NCBI GenBank assembly: GCA_910578845.1 | Contig: CAJTSL010000001.1 | Coordinates: 32,677 to 96,676, forward strand | Direction: 5' to 3' | Origin: an uncultured Lachnospiraceae bacterium | GTDB taxonomy: Bacteria > Bacillota > Clostridia > Lachnospirales > Lachnospiraceae | Length of the DNA: 64,000 nt | In this document: in pieces, positions 43,575 to 52,136 of the stretch | Numbering within the stretch: position 1 is the first letter of the stretch | Layout: each line of letters begins with the position of its first letter | The notes under the pieces: generated by a model | The model's database searches: none | Told to the model about the DNA's origin: nothing | Seen by the model: only the letters and a program-made list of their open reading frames with translations | Made by a program: the position numbers and the translations under genes

Positions 43575-44474
43575 ATGAGGATAGCGGTAGTTGATATTGG
43601 AGGGACGAACATCAAATCGGGCATATGGGAAGACGGCGAGATAAAGCAAACCCGGGAAACGGCGACGAACGCTAAGCTTGGCAGTGGGCATGTCATGGAG
43701 ACGCTCGTGGGGATATTAGAAGAAATCCGTGATTTTCAGGCAGTGGGCATCAGTACTGCGGGACAAGTAGATACGGAAAAAGGCATGATTTTGTATGCCA
43801 ATGACAATATACCGGGTTATACGGGAACACGGATTAAGGAAACGTTGGAGGAGAGGTTCCATGTGCCGGTAGCCGTACAAAACGATGTGAACAGCGCAGC
43901 CGTAGGGGAAGCCTTTTACGGAGCGGGAAGGGGGGCGAAAGATTTCCTTTGCCTGACCTATGGGACAGGTGTTGGCGGCGCGATTGTCATAAAAGGTGAA
44001 GTTTATAATGGGGCGGGATATTCTGCCGGGGAATTTGGCGGGATCATAACGCATCCTGAAGACAGAAAGCCGGAGGCTGATATATTCAGTGGCTGTTATG
44101 AAAGATATGCTTCTACAACGGCTTTGGTAAAGCGTGTTTCTGAATCTTTCCCGGAACTGGTGTCGGGACGTGAAATATTTGCCAGGATAGGCGTCCCGGA
44201 AGTAAAGAACCTGATTGACCAGTGGATTTTGGAGATTGTTTATGGGCTGGTGACGCTTGTCCATATATTCAACCCATCCTTGATTGTCCTTGGAGGTGGC
44301 GTCATGGAACAGGAATATGTGGTAGGCAGGGTAAAGGAGCTGCTAAGAGAGCATATTATGCCTTCTTTCTGGAACGTAGAGATTGTTTCTGCCAAATTAG
44401 GGAACACAGCCGGAATGCTAGGCGCTGCGAAAGAAGTGCAGAAGTTAATGGAAAACGAAAAAAAGAAATCATAA
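43575..44474 (+). CDS. nanK: ROK-family kinase, probable N-acetylmannosamine kinase
   Basis: 299 residues. The ATP site is VVDIGGTNIKSGIWE, the catalytic Asp is in VQNDVNSAAVGE, and the second ATP loop is TYGTGVGGAI. The zinc-binding CxCGxxGC motif of most ROK kinases is reduced to SGCYE, so zinc is probably not bound the usual way. ManNAc is the inferred substrate from the position between yhcH and nanE. It would make ManNAc-6-phosphate for NanE. GGAGG precedes ATG 43575. Confidence 0.88.
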   Translation: MRIAVVDIGGTNIKSGIWEDGEIKQTRETATNAKLGSGHVMETLVGILEEIRDFQAVGISTAGQVDTEKGMILYANDNIPGYTGTRIKETLEERFHVPVAVQNDVNSAAVGEAFYGAGRGAKDFLCLTYGTGVGGAIVIKGEVYNGAGYSAGEFGGIITHPEDRKPEADIFSGCYERYASTTALVKRVSESFPELVSGREIFARIGVPEVKNLIDQWILEIVYGLVTLVHIFNPSLIVLGGGVMEQEYVVGRVKELLREHIMPSFWNVEIVSAKLGNTAGMLGAAKEVQKLMENEKKKS

Positions 44475-44578
44475 ACAGTAAAATATAAAGATGGCACAAA
44501 TAAGATCTTGTTTTATAAGAACATAGTGTACAATTTGCACAAATGAAGTGGAAGCACTTTCTAAAACACGAAGCTTTG

Positions 44579-44606
44579 TTGAAAATAATTTCATGGATGT
44601 TATAAT
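44579..44606 (+). promoter_or_regulatory. Internal promoter ahead of nanE-nanA
   Basis: TTGAAA (44579-44584), 16 bases, TATAAT (44601-44606). Upstream, AAGTG-GAAG-CACTT is an inverted repeat within 44535-44550 that could be an operator. The 173-base gap from nanK gives room for separate control. Confidence 0.65.
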
Positions 44607-44647
44607 GTGCATATACTATAGTGTGACAGGAAGAGAGGCGATGAAAA

Positions 44648-45340
44648 ATGGAAACAAGTAAAGTGGAACGATTGGAAGGGAAACTGATTGTATCCTGTCA
44701 GGCGCTTCCCCATGAGCCGCTGCATTCATCCTTCATTATGGGAAGGATGGCTTTGGCCGCTAAGGAAGGCGGGGCGTTTGGAATACGTGCAAATACGAAA
44801 GAGGACATCAGGGAAATCCAGTCACAGGTAGACTTACCAGTGATCGGTATCGTCAAACGGGATTATGTGGACAGTAAAATATACATAACGCCGACATTAA
44901 AAGAAGTAGAGGAATTGATGGAAGTGAAGCCGGAGATCATTGCGCTGGATGCAACAAATGCTGTGAGGCCGGGAGGGATAGGGTTAGACAGCTTTTTCTC
45001 CCAATTGAAAGAAAAATACCCAGAGCAATTGTGGATGGCGGATTGTTCAACGGTGGAAGAAGCGCTTCATGCAGATGAATTAGGGTTTGATTTCATCGGG
45101 ACAACATTGGTAGGTTATACGGAACAAAGTAAAAATGACAAGATTGAGGCGAATGATTTCGAGATCTTAAGAGAAATTATAGCAAAAGTAAAGCATAAGG
45201 TAATTGCTGAAGGTAATATCAATACACCCGAAAAGGCAAAACGGGTCATTGAGTTAGGCGCATTTAGCGTGGTAGTCGGTTCTATTATTACAAGGCCTCA
45301 GTTGATCACGAAAGCCTTCGCAGAAGCTTTGGAACAGTAG
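44648..45340 (+). CDS. nanE: N-acylglucosamine-6-phosphate 2-epimerase
   Basis: 230 residues. The TIM-barrel NanE marks are SCQALPHEPLHS near the start, GIVKRDY, ALDATNAVRPGG and AEGNINTPEKAKRV. It converts ManNAc-6-P to GlcNAc-6-P, joining sialic acid breakdown to amino sugar metabolism; nagA and nagB are not in this window. ATG 44648 has GAGAGG upstream. Confidence 0.96.
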   Translation: METSKVERLEGKLIVSCQALPHEPLHSSFIMGRMALAAKEGGAFGIRANTKEDIREIQSQVDLPVIGIVKRDYVDSKIYITPTLKEVEELMEVKPEIIALDATNAVRPGGIGLDSFFSQLKEKYPEQLWMADCSTVEEALHADELGFDFIGTTLVGYTEQSKNDKIEANDFEILREIIAKVKHKVIAEGNINTPEKAKRVIELGAFSVVVGSIITRPQLITKAFAEALEQ

Positions 45341-45368
45341 AGAGCAAAAAGAAAGGTGAGTGTAGGGA

Positions 45369-46289
45369 ATGCGGAATCTGGATAAATATAAAGGTATTAT
45401 ACCAGCGTTTTATGCCTGTTATGACGGGGAAGGGAACATTAGCCCCACAGGCGTCAGAGAATTGACGAAATATTTTATAGATAAGGGAGTAAAGGGCGTT
45501 TATGTAAACGGTTCGTCTGGAGAATGTATTTACCAGAGCGTAGAAGACCGTAAGATTGTCCTGGAAAATGTAATGGAAGCAGCGCAAGGCAAATTAACGG
45601 TAATTGCCCATGTTGCATGCAACAATACGAAGGATAGCCAGGAACTGGCGGCTCATGCAGAGAAGCTTGGCGTAGATGCGATTGCCTGTATCCCCCCGAT
45701 TTATTTCCATTTGCCGGAATATGCGATCGCTGCGTACTGGAATGATATTAGCAGCGCAGCTCCTGAAACAGATTTTATCATATATAATATCCCGCAGTTG
45801 GCTGGCGTGTCGCTGACTATGAGCTTATTTGCGAAAATGAGGGAAAATCCTCGTGTGATAGGCGTGAAGAATTCATCCATGCCGGTGCAGGATATCCAGA
45901 TGTTCAAGCAGGCAGCCGGAGAAGACTACATCATTTTTAACGGGCCGGATGAGCAATTTATCAGTGGGCGGGTGATTGGCGCCGAGGGAGGAATTGGCGG
46001 TACTTATGGCGTGATGCCGGAATTGTTCCTCAAAATGGATGAGCTTGTGAAAGCAGGCAGGATAGAAGAGGCACGCATGGTACAGTATGATGCCGATGCC
46101 ATTATTTACAAAATGTGCGAAGCGCATGGGAACTTATACGCTGTCATCAAAGAAATCCTCCGTATCAATGAAGGCTTGGAACTTGGGAGCGTACGCAAAC
46201 CATTGGCAGCACTGATCCCGGAGGATATGCCTATCGTCAAAGAAGCAGCGCAAATGATATGCGCTGCCAAAGCGAAGCTGGCAGATTAA
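45369..46289 (+). CDS. nanA: N-acetylneuraminate lyase
   Basis: 306 residues, DHDPS/NAL aldolase superfamily. Motifs are VNGSSGECIYQS (the usual GSTGE with Ser for Thr), IIYNIPQLAGV with the catalytic Tyr, and Schiff-base Lys167 in VIGVKNSS. GGTYGVMPELF follows. It splits Neu5Ac into ManNAc and pyruvate. Context with nanE and nanK settles NanA rather than DapA. The stop overlaps that of the opposing esterase gene. Confidence 0.93.
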   Translation: MRNLDKYKGIIPAFYACYDGEGNISPTGVRELTKYFIDKGVKGVYVNGSSGECIYQSVEDRKIVLENVMEAAQGKLTVIAHVACNNTKDSQELAAHAEKLGVDAIACIPPIYFHLPEYAIAAYWNDISSAAPETDFIIYNIPQLAGVSLTMSLFAKMRENPRVIGVKNSSMPVQDIQMFKQAAGEDYIIFNGPDEQFISGRVIGAEGGIGGTYGVMPELFLKMDELVKAGRIEEARMVQYDADAIIYKMCEAHGNLYAVIKEILRINEGLELGSVRKPLAALIPEDMPIVKEAAQMICAAKAKLAD

Positions 46290-46936
46290 CAGATCTGCGG
46301 AATGAGTGAGGCTAGATTTTTAGCGAGATATTTATGGCCATCCAGGCTAAGATGCATATGGTCATAGGGATACATACCTACACCGGGGATGGATGCCGCA
46401 TCCAGAAAATGGCAGCCGAGCCTTTGGGCTACGTTCTGGTAAAGGGCGGAAAGGGCACGGGATTTTTCCGCACAGTCCTTTCCCATCTCTGGGCCGATTT
46501 CGGTTTCATAGTAGGCTTCTTCTATCGGAGGCGGGGCAATGATCAGTATATTTGGCTGGTTACGCCATGCTTCCGGCGTATGGATTGCTTTAGCAGCTAA
46601 CCGTTCAAGGCCTTTGGCAATATTCCCCGGGGTAGCGGAGAAGCGTTCCTTTACATCATTGGTGCCAAGCATGATAATGAGCAGGTCTAATGGCTCATGG
46701 GTCATCATGCAGGTATGGATATAAGAAAATCCGTTCAGGCCTTCAAAGAGAGGGTCGTCGAAAGATGTTGTCCGGCCGCTTAGCCCTTCTTCGCGAACAA
46801 GGTAGCCGGAGCCTAAATAATCAGCGAGCAGGCAAGTCCAGCGCTCTTTTTCGGAGAAGCGTCCCATATTGGCTGAATTATAGCCATGGGTATTGGAATC
46901 GCCGAAGCATACAATGGTTTTGGTCGTAGTGTCCAT
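46286..46936 (-). CDS. SGNH/GDSL esterase, probable sialate O-acetylesterase
   Basis: 216 residues on the minus strand. The start at 46936 has GGAGG just upstream (CCTCC at 46943-46947 on +). The family blocks are visible: CFGDSNTHGY (Ser14), IIMLGTNDV, and PYDHMHLSLDG with the Asp/His dyad. No signal peptide, so it is cytoplasmic. SGNH esterases in sialic acid clusters of gut bacteria remove O-acetyl groups so that NanA can act; here the role is inferred from place. It points toward nanA, and the two stops overlap by three bases. Confidence 0.85.
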   Translation of the reverse strand: MDTTTKTIVCFGDSNTHGYNSANMGRFSEKERWTCLLADYLGSGYLVREEGLSGRTTSFDDPLFEGLNGFSYIHTCMMTHEPLDLLIIMLGTNDVKERFSATPGNIAKGLERLAAKAIHTPEAWRNQPNILIIAPPPIEEAYYETEIGPEMGKDCAEKSRALSALYQNVAQRLGCHFLDAASIPGVGMYPYDHMHLSLDGHKYLAKNLASLIPQIC

Positions 46937-46961
46937 AAGGCACCTCCTAGTGTTTTTCATT

Positions 46962-46991
46962 ATCATATCATTGGGAAGCCTGAAAGAGCAA
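46962..46991 (-). promoter_or_regulatory. Possible promoter of the esterase gene
   Basis: On the minus strand, TTGCTC (46991-46986) and TATGAT (46967-46962) are 18 bases apart. The region between this gene and the divergent regulator is only 90 bases, so control sites may be shared. Confidence 0.45.
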
Positions 46992-47026
46992 CCAAAAGAA
47001 GAAGGATATAGAGTTAAAGGGGATTT

Positions 47027-47863
47027 ATGAACAGTTATATAAAATCAATTGTCCCTATTGTGGAATCTAAATATGACAGTTTTACGAATGTTGAGAAGAA
47101 CATAGCAGATTTTTTCTTAAATAATCGACGTGAAATAGATTTTTCCGCGCAAAATGTAGCGAAGGAAATATTCGTATCCGAGGCATCGCTTTCAAGGTTT
47201 GCGAAGAAATGCGGTTTTCATGGATACCGGGAATTCATTTATCAATATGAGAAAACATTTACCCAGAAAAGTGAGTTTGTGGCAAACAGTACCAGAATGG
47301 TGCTGAATACTTACCAGGAACTTTTAAATAAAACGTATAGCCTCATGGATGAGGCACAGCTTGCAAGAGTGGTGAATTACCTGTTTGAAGCGGAGCGGGT
47401 CGTGGTCTGCGGGAAAGGAAGTTCAGGCTTGGCAGCAAGCGAAATGGAAAGCCGGTTCATGCGGATTGGCGTAGATATTGATTCTTTACAGGATACGGAT
47501 CGAATGCGCATGCAGGCGGTATTTCTTAACAAGCAGAGCCTTGTGTGTGGCTTCACGTTAAGCGGGGAGACGAAAGAGGTATTGTACCTTCTGCGGGAAG
47601 CACATAAAAAGGGTGCAAAAACAGTAATATTTACGGCAAATGACAAAGATATTTATGCGGATTTCTGTAGTGAGGTAGTGCTTGTTGCTTCTTTGAATTA
47701 TCTAAACCATGGCAATGTCATATCTCCGCAGTTTCCGATTCTGGTCATGTTAGATACGATTTATAATTTCTATGTCAGTAACAGGAAATATGAGAAAGCG
47801 CATATGTACAATGATACTCTGCGGGCACTGAAAGCGGGGAGCTTGCAGGAAGGCATGGACTGA
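47027..47863 (+). CDS. RpiR/MurR-family transcriptional regulator, probable nan regulator
   Basis: 278 residues. The N-terminal helix-turn-helix (about 20-75) has SAQNVAKEIFVSEASLSRFA, and the C-terminal SIS sugar-phosphate domain shows VVCGKGSSGLAASEME and GFTLSGETKEVLYLL. RpiR-type regulators control nan genes in several gut Firmicutes, with ManNAc-6-P or a related sugar phosphate as the usual effector. Divergent from the esterase and close to the transporter, it likely governs the whole cluster. The binding site is not known; the 20-bp repeats at 42960 are a candidate. Confidence 0.92.
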   Translation: MNSYIKSIVPIVESKYDSFTNVEKNIADFFLNNRREIDFSAQNVAKEIFVSEASLSRFAKKCGFHGYREFIYQYEKTFTQKSEFVANSTRMVLNTYQELLNKTYSLMDEAQLARVVNYLFEAERVVVCGKGSSGLAASEMESRFMRIGVDIDSLQDTDRMRMQAVFLNKQSLVCGFTLSGETKEVLYLLREAHKKGAKTVIFTANDKDIYADFCSEVVLVASLNYLNHGNVISPQFPILVMLDTIYNFYVSNRKYEKAHMYNDTLRALKAGSLQEGMD

Positions 47864-47883
47864 TTGTCGAAGGGGTGATACGG

Positions 47884-48534
47884 ATGTGGCAGGATATTTT
47901 TAACCCGGAAAACCTGTTTTTCAGAATGTTGGCCAGAGGAGTGGACATTGTAGGTCTGTCTCTGCTATGGATCCTGTTCTGTATGCCGGTTGTTACGATC
48001 GGCCCTGCAACGGCAGCATTATATTATACCGCAGTGAAGAACTTCCGCCATAAGAAGGATGAAGCGTTTGGGATGTATCTGCGGGCGTTTAGGGACAATT
48101 TGAAACAGGGAATACCAGTCACCCTGCTTTGCTTGCCTATTGCGGTATTCCTGGCATGGGGATACAATGTTATGGCGAACAATATTTCAACATCGGCAGG
48201 AGTAGTCATGTATATGGCATATTATGTATTGCTTGTGGTACCGGTAGGTGTTTTCTGCTATATATTCCCTTTGATGGGGCGGTTTACGTTTAAAACGGGG
48301 GCGTTGATTCGAACGGCATTCATTATGGCTTTGCGGCATCTGCCTTCGACGGTGATTATTGTCATGCTGACAGTAGAAACAGCAGTATTCATCATAGAAC
48401 AGTGGTGGCCGCTTGTGTTCATGCCAGTCATTACCGTGCTTTTGGTTTCTCTTTTCCTTGAACGTATTTTCCCCAAGTATCTGACTGAGGAGGAAATAGC
48501 AGTCTTGATGCAGACTGACGAGGCAGAAGAGTAA
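47884..48534 (+). CDS. DUF624 (YesL-like) membrane protein
   Basis: 216 residues from ATG 47884, about 10 bases after AGGGG; a GTG at 47875 is too close to that site. Five transmembrane helices follow an N-terminal NPENLFFRMLARGVDI. The PATAALYYTAVKNF motif is typical of DUF624. Such genes accompany sugar ABC importers of the CUT1 class in Firmicutes, including nan clusters, but their role is undetermined. Confidence 0.88.
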   Translation: MWQDIFNPENLFFRMLARGVDIVGLSLLWILFCMPVVTIGPATAALYYTAVKNFRHKKDEAFGMYLRAFRDNLKQGIPVTLLCLPIAVFLAWGYNVMANNISTSAGVVMYMAYYVLLVVPVGVFCYIFPLMGRFTFKTGALIRTAFIMALRHLPSTVIIVMLTVETAVFIIEQWWPLVFMPVITVLLVSLFLERIFPKYLTEEEIAVLMQTDEAEE

Positions 48535-48547
48535 GCAATGGTTTTTA

Positions 48548-48580
48548 CAGATGATTCCTATCATACTATAGGATTATCTG
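48548..48580 (+). other. Stem-loop ahead of the binding-protein gene
   Basis: CAGAT...CCTAT (48548-48561) pairs with ATAGGAT...ATCTG (48568-48580) with a small internal loop. No T-run follows, but A-rich sequence and the ribosome site do. It may stabilise the 5' end of the transporter mRNA or mark an operator. Confidence 0.5.
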
Positions 48581-48613
48581 CGAAAATAAATAAAAAAAAA
48601 GGAGATGGAATTT

Positions 48614-50044
48614 ATGAAAAAGGTGACAAAAAAACTTATGGCACTCGGTCTATCTACGGCTATGGCGTTGTCTTTGGTAGCATGTGGAAGTTCGCCTGAG
48701 CCGGCACAGACACAAGAGGCACCGGCAAAGGAACCAGAAACAGCACCGGCGACAGAACCGGAGGCGCCTGCTGATAATGCAGCGGCAGATACCGCTGAAA
48801 GCACGGAAGGCAGTACATCGGATTTGAATGCATCCATTACATTGTGGACTTATCCGATTGGTAATTGGGGAGATTCCGCAACGGTTGATAGCCTGATAGC
48901 AAGCTTTAATGCAGCATATCCGGGAGTTACGGTAACTGTGGAATATCTCGATTATACGAATGGTGATGATCAGGTAAATACAGCGATTGAAGGTGGCCAG
49001 GCTCCTGATATTGTCATGGAAGGACCGGAGCGTCTGGTAGCAAACTGGGGCGCCAGAGGGCTTATGGTAGATTTGTCAGACCTCTTCGCAACTGAAGCAG
49101 GGGGAGAGATTTATGATTCTGTTGAATCTGCTTGCAAAGGCGCTGACGGCAAGTATTATGAGTATCCTCTTTGTATGGTAGCGCATTGTATGGCTATCAA
49201 CCAGAACATTTTCGAGGCAGCGGATGCTATGCAGTATCTGGACGTTGAGAACCATACATGGACAACCGAGAACTTCTTAAAGGCAGTTCAGGCAGTGTAT
49301 GATTCCGGACATGAAAATGTAGCTGCAATCTACTGTTCCGGACAGGGCGGTGACCAGGGTACAAGAGCGATCATCAATAACCTTTATAGCAGTACCTTCA
49401 CCAATGCAGAACATACAGCTTATACGGCAGATACGCCAGAGAACATCAAAGCGTTAGAAACATTATATGCACAGGACGGAATTAATTTTGACGCTTCCAT
49501 CAATGGTGGTGAAGAAATCACATTATTCCGTAACGGCACGTTAGCGATGTCTTTCTGTTGGAATGCGGCACAGCAGACCAATACGGATAATGCGGCAGCA
49601 GGCACGACGAATAATGGCGATACGATCCTGCCTATGCTTTTCCCTTCTGATGATGGAAAAACAGAGCTTTGTGGCGGTATCTGGGGATTTGGTATCTTTG
49701 ATAATGGCGACCAGGCGAAGATCGATGCGGCAAAGGCTTTCATTGACTTTATCTGCAATGAGCCAAGCCAGGTGAAAGAAAGCGTAAAAGCTTCTACGTA
49801 TTTCCCGGTAAGACCGACTCTGACAGGTATTTACGATGGTATGGAAACCGCAGAGACTATGGATATGTTCTCTACTTACTTTATGCCTTCTATGGGTGAC
49901 TACTATCAAGTAGTTCCGGGCTGGGCGGAAGCACGTACGGAATGGTGGAATATGTTACAGCGTATCGGTACAGGCGGCGACGTAACGACAGAAGTAGGCA
50001 CATTTGTGACAAATGCGAATACGGCTGCGGGTGCAGGGAACTAA
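48614..50044 (+). CDS. ABC sugar-binding lipoprotein, probable sialic acid importer component
   Basis: 476 residues from ATG 48614 (AAAGGAG site). The lipoprotein signal ends in LSLVACGSS, and an Ala/Glu/Pro-rich linker of about 45 residues follows. The mature domain (from LNASITLWTYPIGNW) is of the CUT1/family 1 type, with IEGGQAPDIVMEGPE and MSFCWNAAQQT in the expected places. It would capture substrate outside the cell and pass it to the permeases. Sialic acid or its 2,7-anhydro form is inferred from the cluster, not visible in the sequence. A stable hairpin after the gene probably favours its expression over the permeases. Confidence 0.9.
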   Translation: MKKVTKKLMALGLSTAMALSLVACGSSPEPAQTQEAPAKEPETAPATEPEAPADNAAADTAESTEGSTSDLNASITLWTYPIGNWGDSATVDSLIASFNAAYPGVTVTVEYLDYTNGDDQVNTAIEGGQAPDIVMEGPERLVANWGARGLMVDLSDLFATEAGGEIYDSVESACKGADGKYYEYPLCMVAHCMAINQNIFEAADAMQYLDVENHTWTTENFLKAVQAVYDSGHENVAAIYCSGQGGDQGTRAIINNLYSSTFTNAEHTAYTADTPENIKALETLYAQDGINFDASINGGEEITLFRNGTLAMSFCWNAAQQTNTDNAAAGTTNNGDTILPMLFPSDDGKTELCGGIWGFGIFDNGDQAKIDAAKAFIDFICNEPSQVKESVKASTYFPVRPTLTGIYDGMETAETMDMFSTYFMPSMGDYYQVVPGWAEARTEWWNMLQRIGTGGDVTTEVGTFVTNANTAAGAGN

Positions 50045-50063
50045 GGATCAACTTATATAGGCA

Positions 50064-50096
50064 GTAGGCTGGGGGGATATCCCCCTGGCGGCTGTC
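50064..50096 (+). other. Intercistronic GC hairpin between binding protein and permeases
   Basis: GGGGG (50072-50076), loop ATAT, CCCCC (50081-50085), with possible outer pairing of CAG and CTG. No T-run follows. Such structures shield the upstream mRNA from 3' exonucleases, raising binding protein above permease levels. Confidence 0.65.
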
Positions 50097-50168
50097 GTAA
50101 CATCTTATCCATGGTTGGGAATAGTAGTTCCTTCCTATGTTGAGTAAGTGAAGGAAAGGGGTGTAGTT

Positions 50169-51080
50169 ATGGCAAGATCATCCAACCTTTCAAGCAGAAG
50201 CAAAGTGCTGGTTCGTCGGGAAACACGCTCGGCTTATCTCTTCCTTCTGCCGAATATGGTTTTTTTCATAGGGTTTGTTGTTATCCCTATGATTCTTTGT
50301 ATCTATACGAGTTTCTTTGATTCTACGATGGGAAAAGATGCAAAAGACATTTTTATAGGATTCAAAAATTATGCGGAACTGTGGAAAGACAAAATTTTTC
50401 TTCGTTCCTTGAAAAACACATTTGTTATCGTTATCGTGTCGGTGCCTGCGGTATGTATTTTCTCACTTTGGGTATCTGCCGTGATCTATAAGCTAAAGGG
50501 CCCTATCCTGTCTACTTTCCGTTGTGTTTTTTATCTTCCGGTAGTAACCGGTTCCGTAGCGGTTACCGTAGTATGGAAGTGGATGTATAACAATTATTAT
50601 GGTATTTTCAATTATGTGGGAAAAGGACTTGGGTTAATTGATAAGAATATAAACTGGCTTGGGGATGAACGGTTTGCATTGTGGTGTATCATTCTGATCC
50701 TGTTTACGACTTCCGTCGGACAGCCGATTGTATTGTATGTATCTGCGCTAGGCAATGTGGATACCTCTTTAGTAGAAGCCTCTGAAGTTGACGGAGCCAC
50801 CCATTTCCAGCAGTTCTGGAAAATCAAGTGGCCGTTGATTATGCCAACGACATTATATATCCTCGTTATTACCACAATCAACAGCTTCCAGTGTTTTGCA
50901 TTGATTCAGTTGTTGACTTCCGGCGGGCCGAACCATAGTACGGATACGGTTATGTATTATATTTACTATTCGGCGTTTAAGCTTTACCGTTATGGTTATG
51001 GAAACGCAATGGGCGTGGTTTTGGCAATCTTCATTGCACTCCTTTCCGCGCTGCAGTTTAAGCTGGCTAAGGAAAAGTAG
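50169..51080 (+). CDS. ABC sugar permease (first subunit)
   Basis: 303 residues from ATG 50169 (AAGGGGTG site). Six transmembrane helices are visible. The EAA loop that contacts the ATPase reads EASEVDGATHFQQFWKIKWPL. It is of the MalF/UgpA type. No ATPase gene follows; a shared ATPase (MsmK-like) encoded elsewhere is likely, as is common in Firmicutes CUT1 systems. Confidence 0.94.
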   Translation: MARSSNLSSRSKVLVRRETRSAYLFLLPNMVFFIGFVVIPMILCIYTSFFDSTMGKDAKDIFIGFKNYAELWKDKIFLRSLKNTFVIVIVSVPAVCIFSLWVSAVIYKLKGPILSTFRCVFYLPVVTGSVAVTVVWKWMYNNYYGIFNYVGKGLGLIDKNINWLGDERFALWCIILILFTTSVGQPIVLYVSALGNVDTSLVEASEVDGATHFQQFWKIKWPLIMPTTLYILVITTINSFQCFALIQLLTSGGPNHSTDTVMYYIYYSAFKLYRYGYGNAMGVVLAIFIALLSALQFKLAKEK

Positions 51081-51091
51081 GAGGTGAAAGT

Positions 51092-52021
51092 ATGAATTCA
51101 GATGTAAAACGAACGGGTATTTATAAAACAATATCATTGATTATATTGGTAATCCTTGCGATTCTATTTGCTTTTCCTCTTTACTGGATTGTAACGGGTG
51201 CATTTAAGACGGCGGCATCCATCAATGCGACATCCCCGGACTGGTTCCCAAAGGAATGGGTGCTTGACAATTTCAGGAAATTGTTCAGCAAACAGACGGC
51301 GCCGTTGTGGGAATTGGGGATACCTTTTAGCAGTAAGTTCACAGAAGACGGCAATCCGATCATCTTTACGGCGGGGCCAGTAGTGCCTGCGGCAATCCGC
51401 TGGCTGGTGAATACCGTATTTATGGCAGTCATGGCAATGGTGCTTACTTGTATTACCGCAGCGATGGCAGGGTATGCGCTGGCTAAGAAGCGCTTCAAAG
51501 GCCAACATCTTTTGTTTACGCTGATAGTATGCGCAATGGCGTTGCCAAAACAGGTTATCTTAATCCCGTTGCTACGGGAAATGTCGTCGTTGTCTTTATA
51601 TAATACGATCTGGGCGGTCATTTTCCCGACAGTCGGCTGGCCTTTTGGCGTATTCCTCATGAAGCAGTTCTCGGAGGGCGTTCCGGGAGAGATGCTGGAA
51701 GCCGCAAGGATTGACGGAGCGGGAGAAGCGAAGACATTTATCAATATTGTCTTACCGATGATTAAACCTGGTATCGGTGCATTAGCGATTTTTACCTTTA
51801 TCAATAGCTGGAATGATTACTTTATGCAGTTGATTATGTTAAATAGTACCAGTAAGCTGACGATTTCGCTTGGTATTGCCAAATTGCAGGCAGAGAACTC
51901 AACTGACTTCGGCTTGATTATGGCTGGGGCGACGTTAGCAGCGGTTCCGATTATCGCCATCTTCATTGCTTTCCAGAAATACTTTACACAAGGTATTGCC
52001 ATGGGAGCGGTGAAAGGCTAA
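51092..52021 (+). CDS. ABC sugar permease (second subunit)
   Basis: 309 residues, ATG 51092 behind GGAGGTG. It is of the MalG/UgpE type, with six helices and the EAA loop EAARIDGAGEAKTFINIVLP. It starts 12 bases after the first permease and should form a heterodimer with it. A bidirectional terminator follows. Confidence 0.94.
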   Translation: MNSDVKRTGIYKTISLIILVILAILFAFPLYWIVTGAFKTAASINATSPDWFPKEWVLDNFRKLFSKQTAPLWELGIPFSSKFTEDGNPIIFTAGPVVPAAIRWLVNTVFMAVMAMVLTCITAAMAGYALAKKRFKGQHLLFTLIVCAMALPKQVILIPLLREMSSLSLYNTIWAVIFPTVGWPFGVFLMKQFSEGVPGEMLEAARIDGAGEAKTFINIVLPMIKPGIGALAIFTFINSWNDYFMQLIMLNSTSKLTISLGIAKLQAENSTDFGLIMAGATLAAVPIIAIFIAFQKYFTQGIAMGAVKG

Positions 52022-52062
52022 TCTAGAAAGCGCAAATGGTGTGATAAAAAGATTTTATAACG

Positions 52063-52104
52063 AAATAAAAAGAAGGATGGCAATTAGCGTCCTTCTTTTT
52101 ATTT
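52063..52104. terminator. Bidirectional terminator between transporter and prs
   Basis: AAATAAAAAGAAGGA (52063-52077) and TCCTTCTTTTTATTT (52090-52104) form a perfect 15-pair stem, rich in A on one side and T on the other, so that each strand has a T-run. It serves both convergent genes. Confidence 0.93.
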
Positions 52105-52136
52105 GTAATATTGGTATCCTTTAGCTTCTTATTCAA

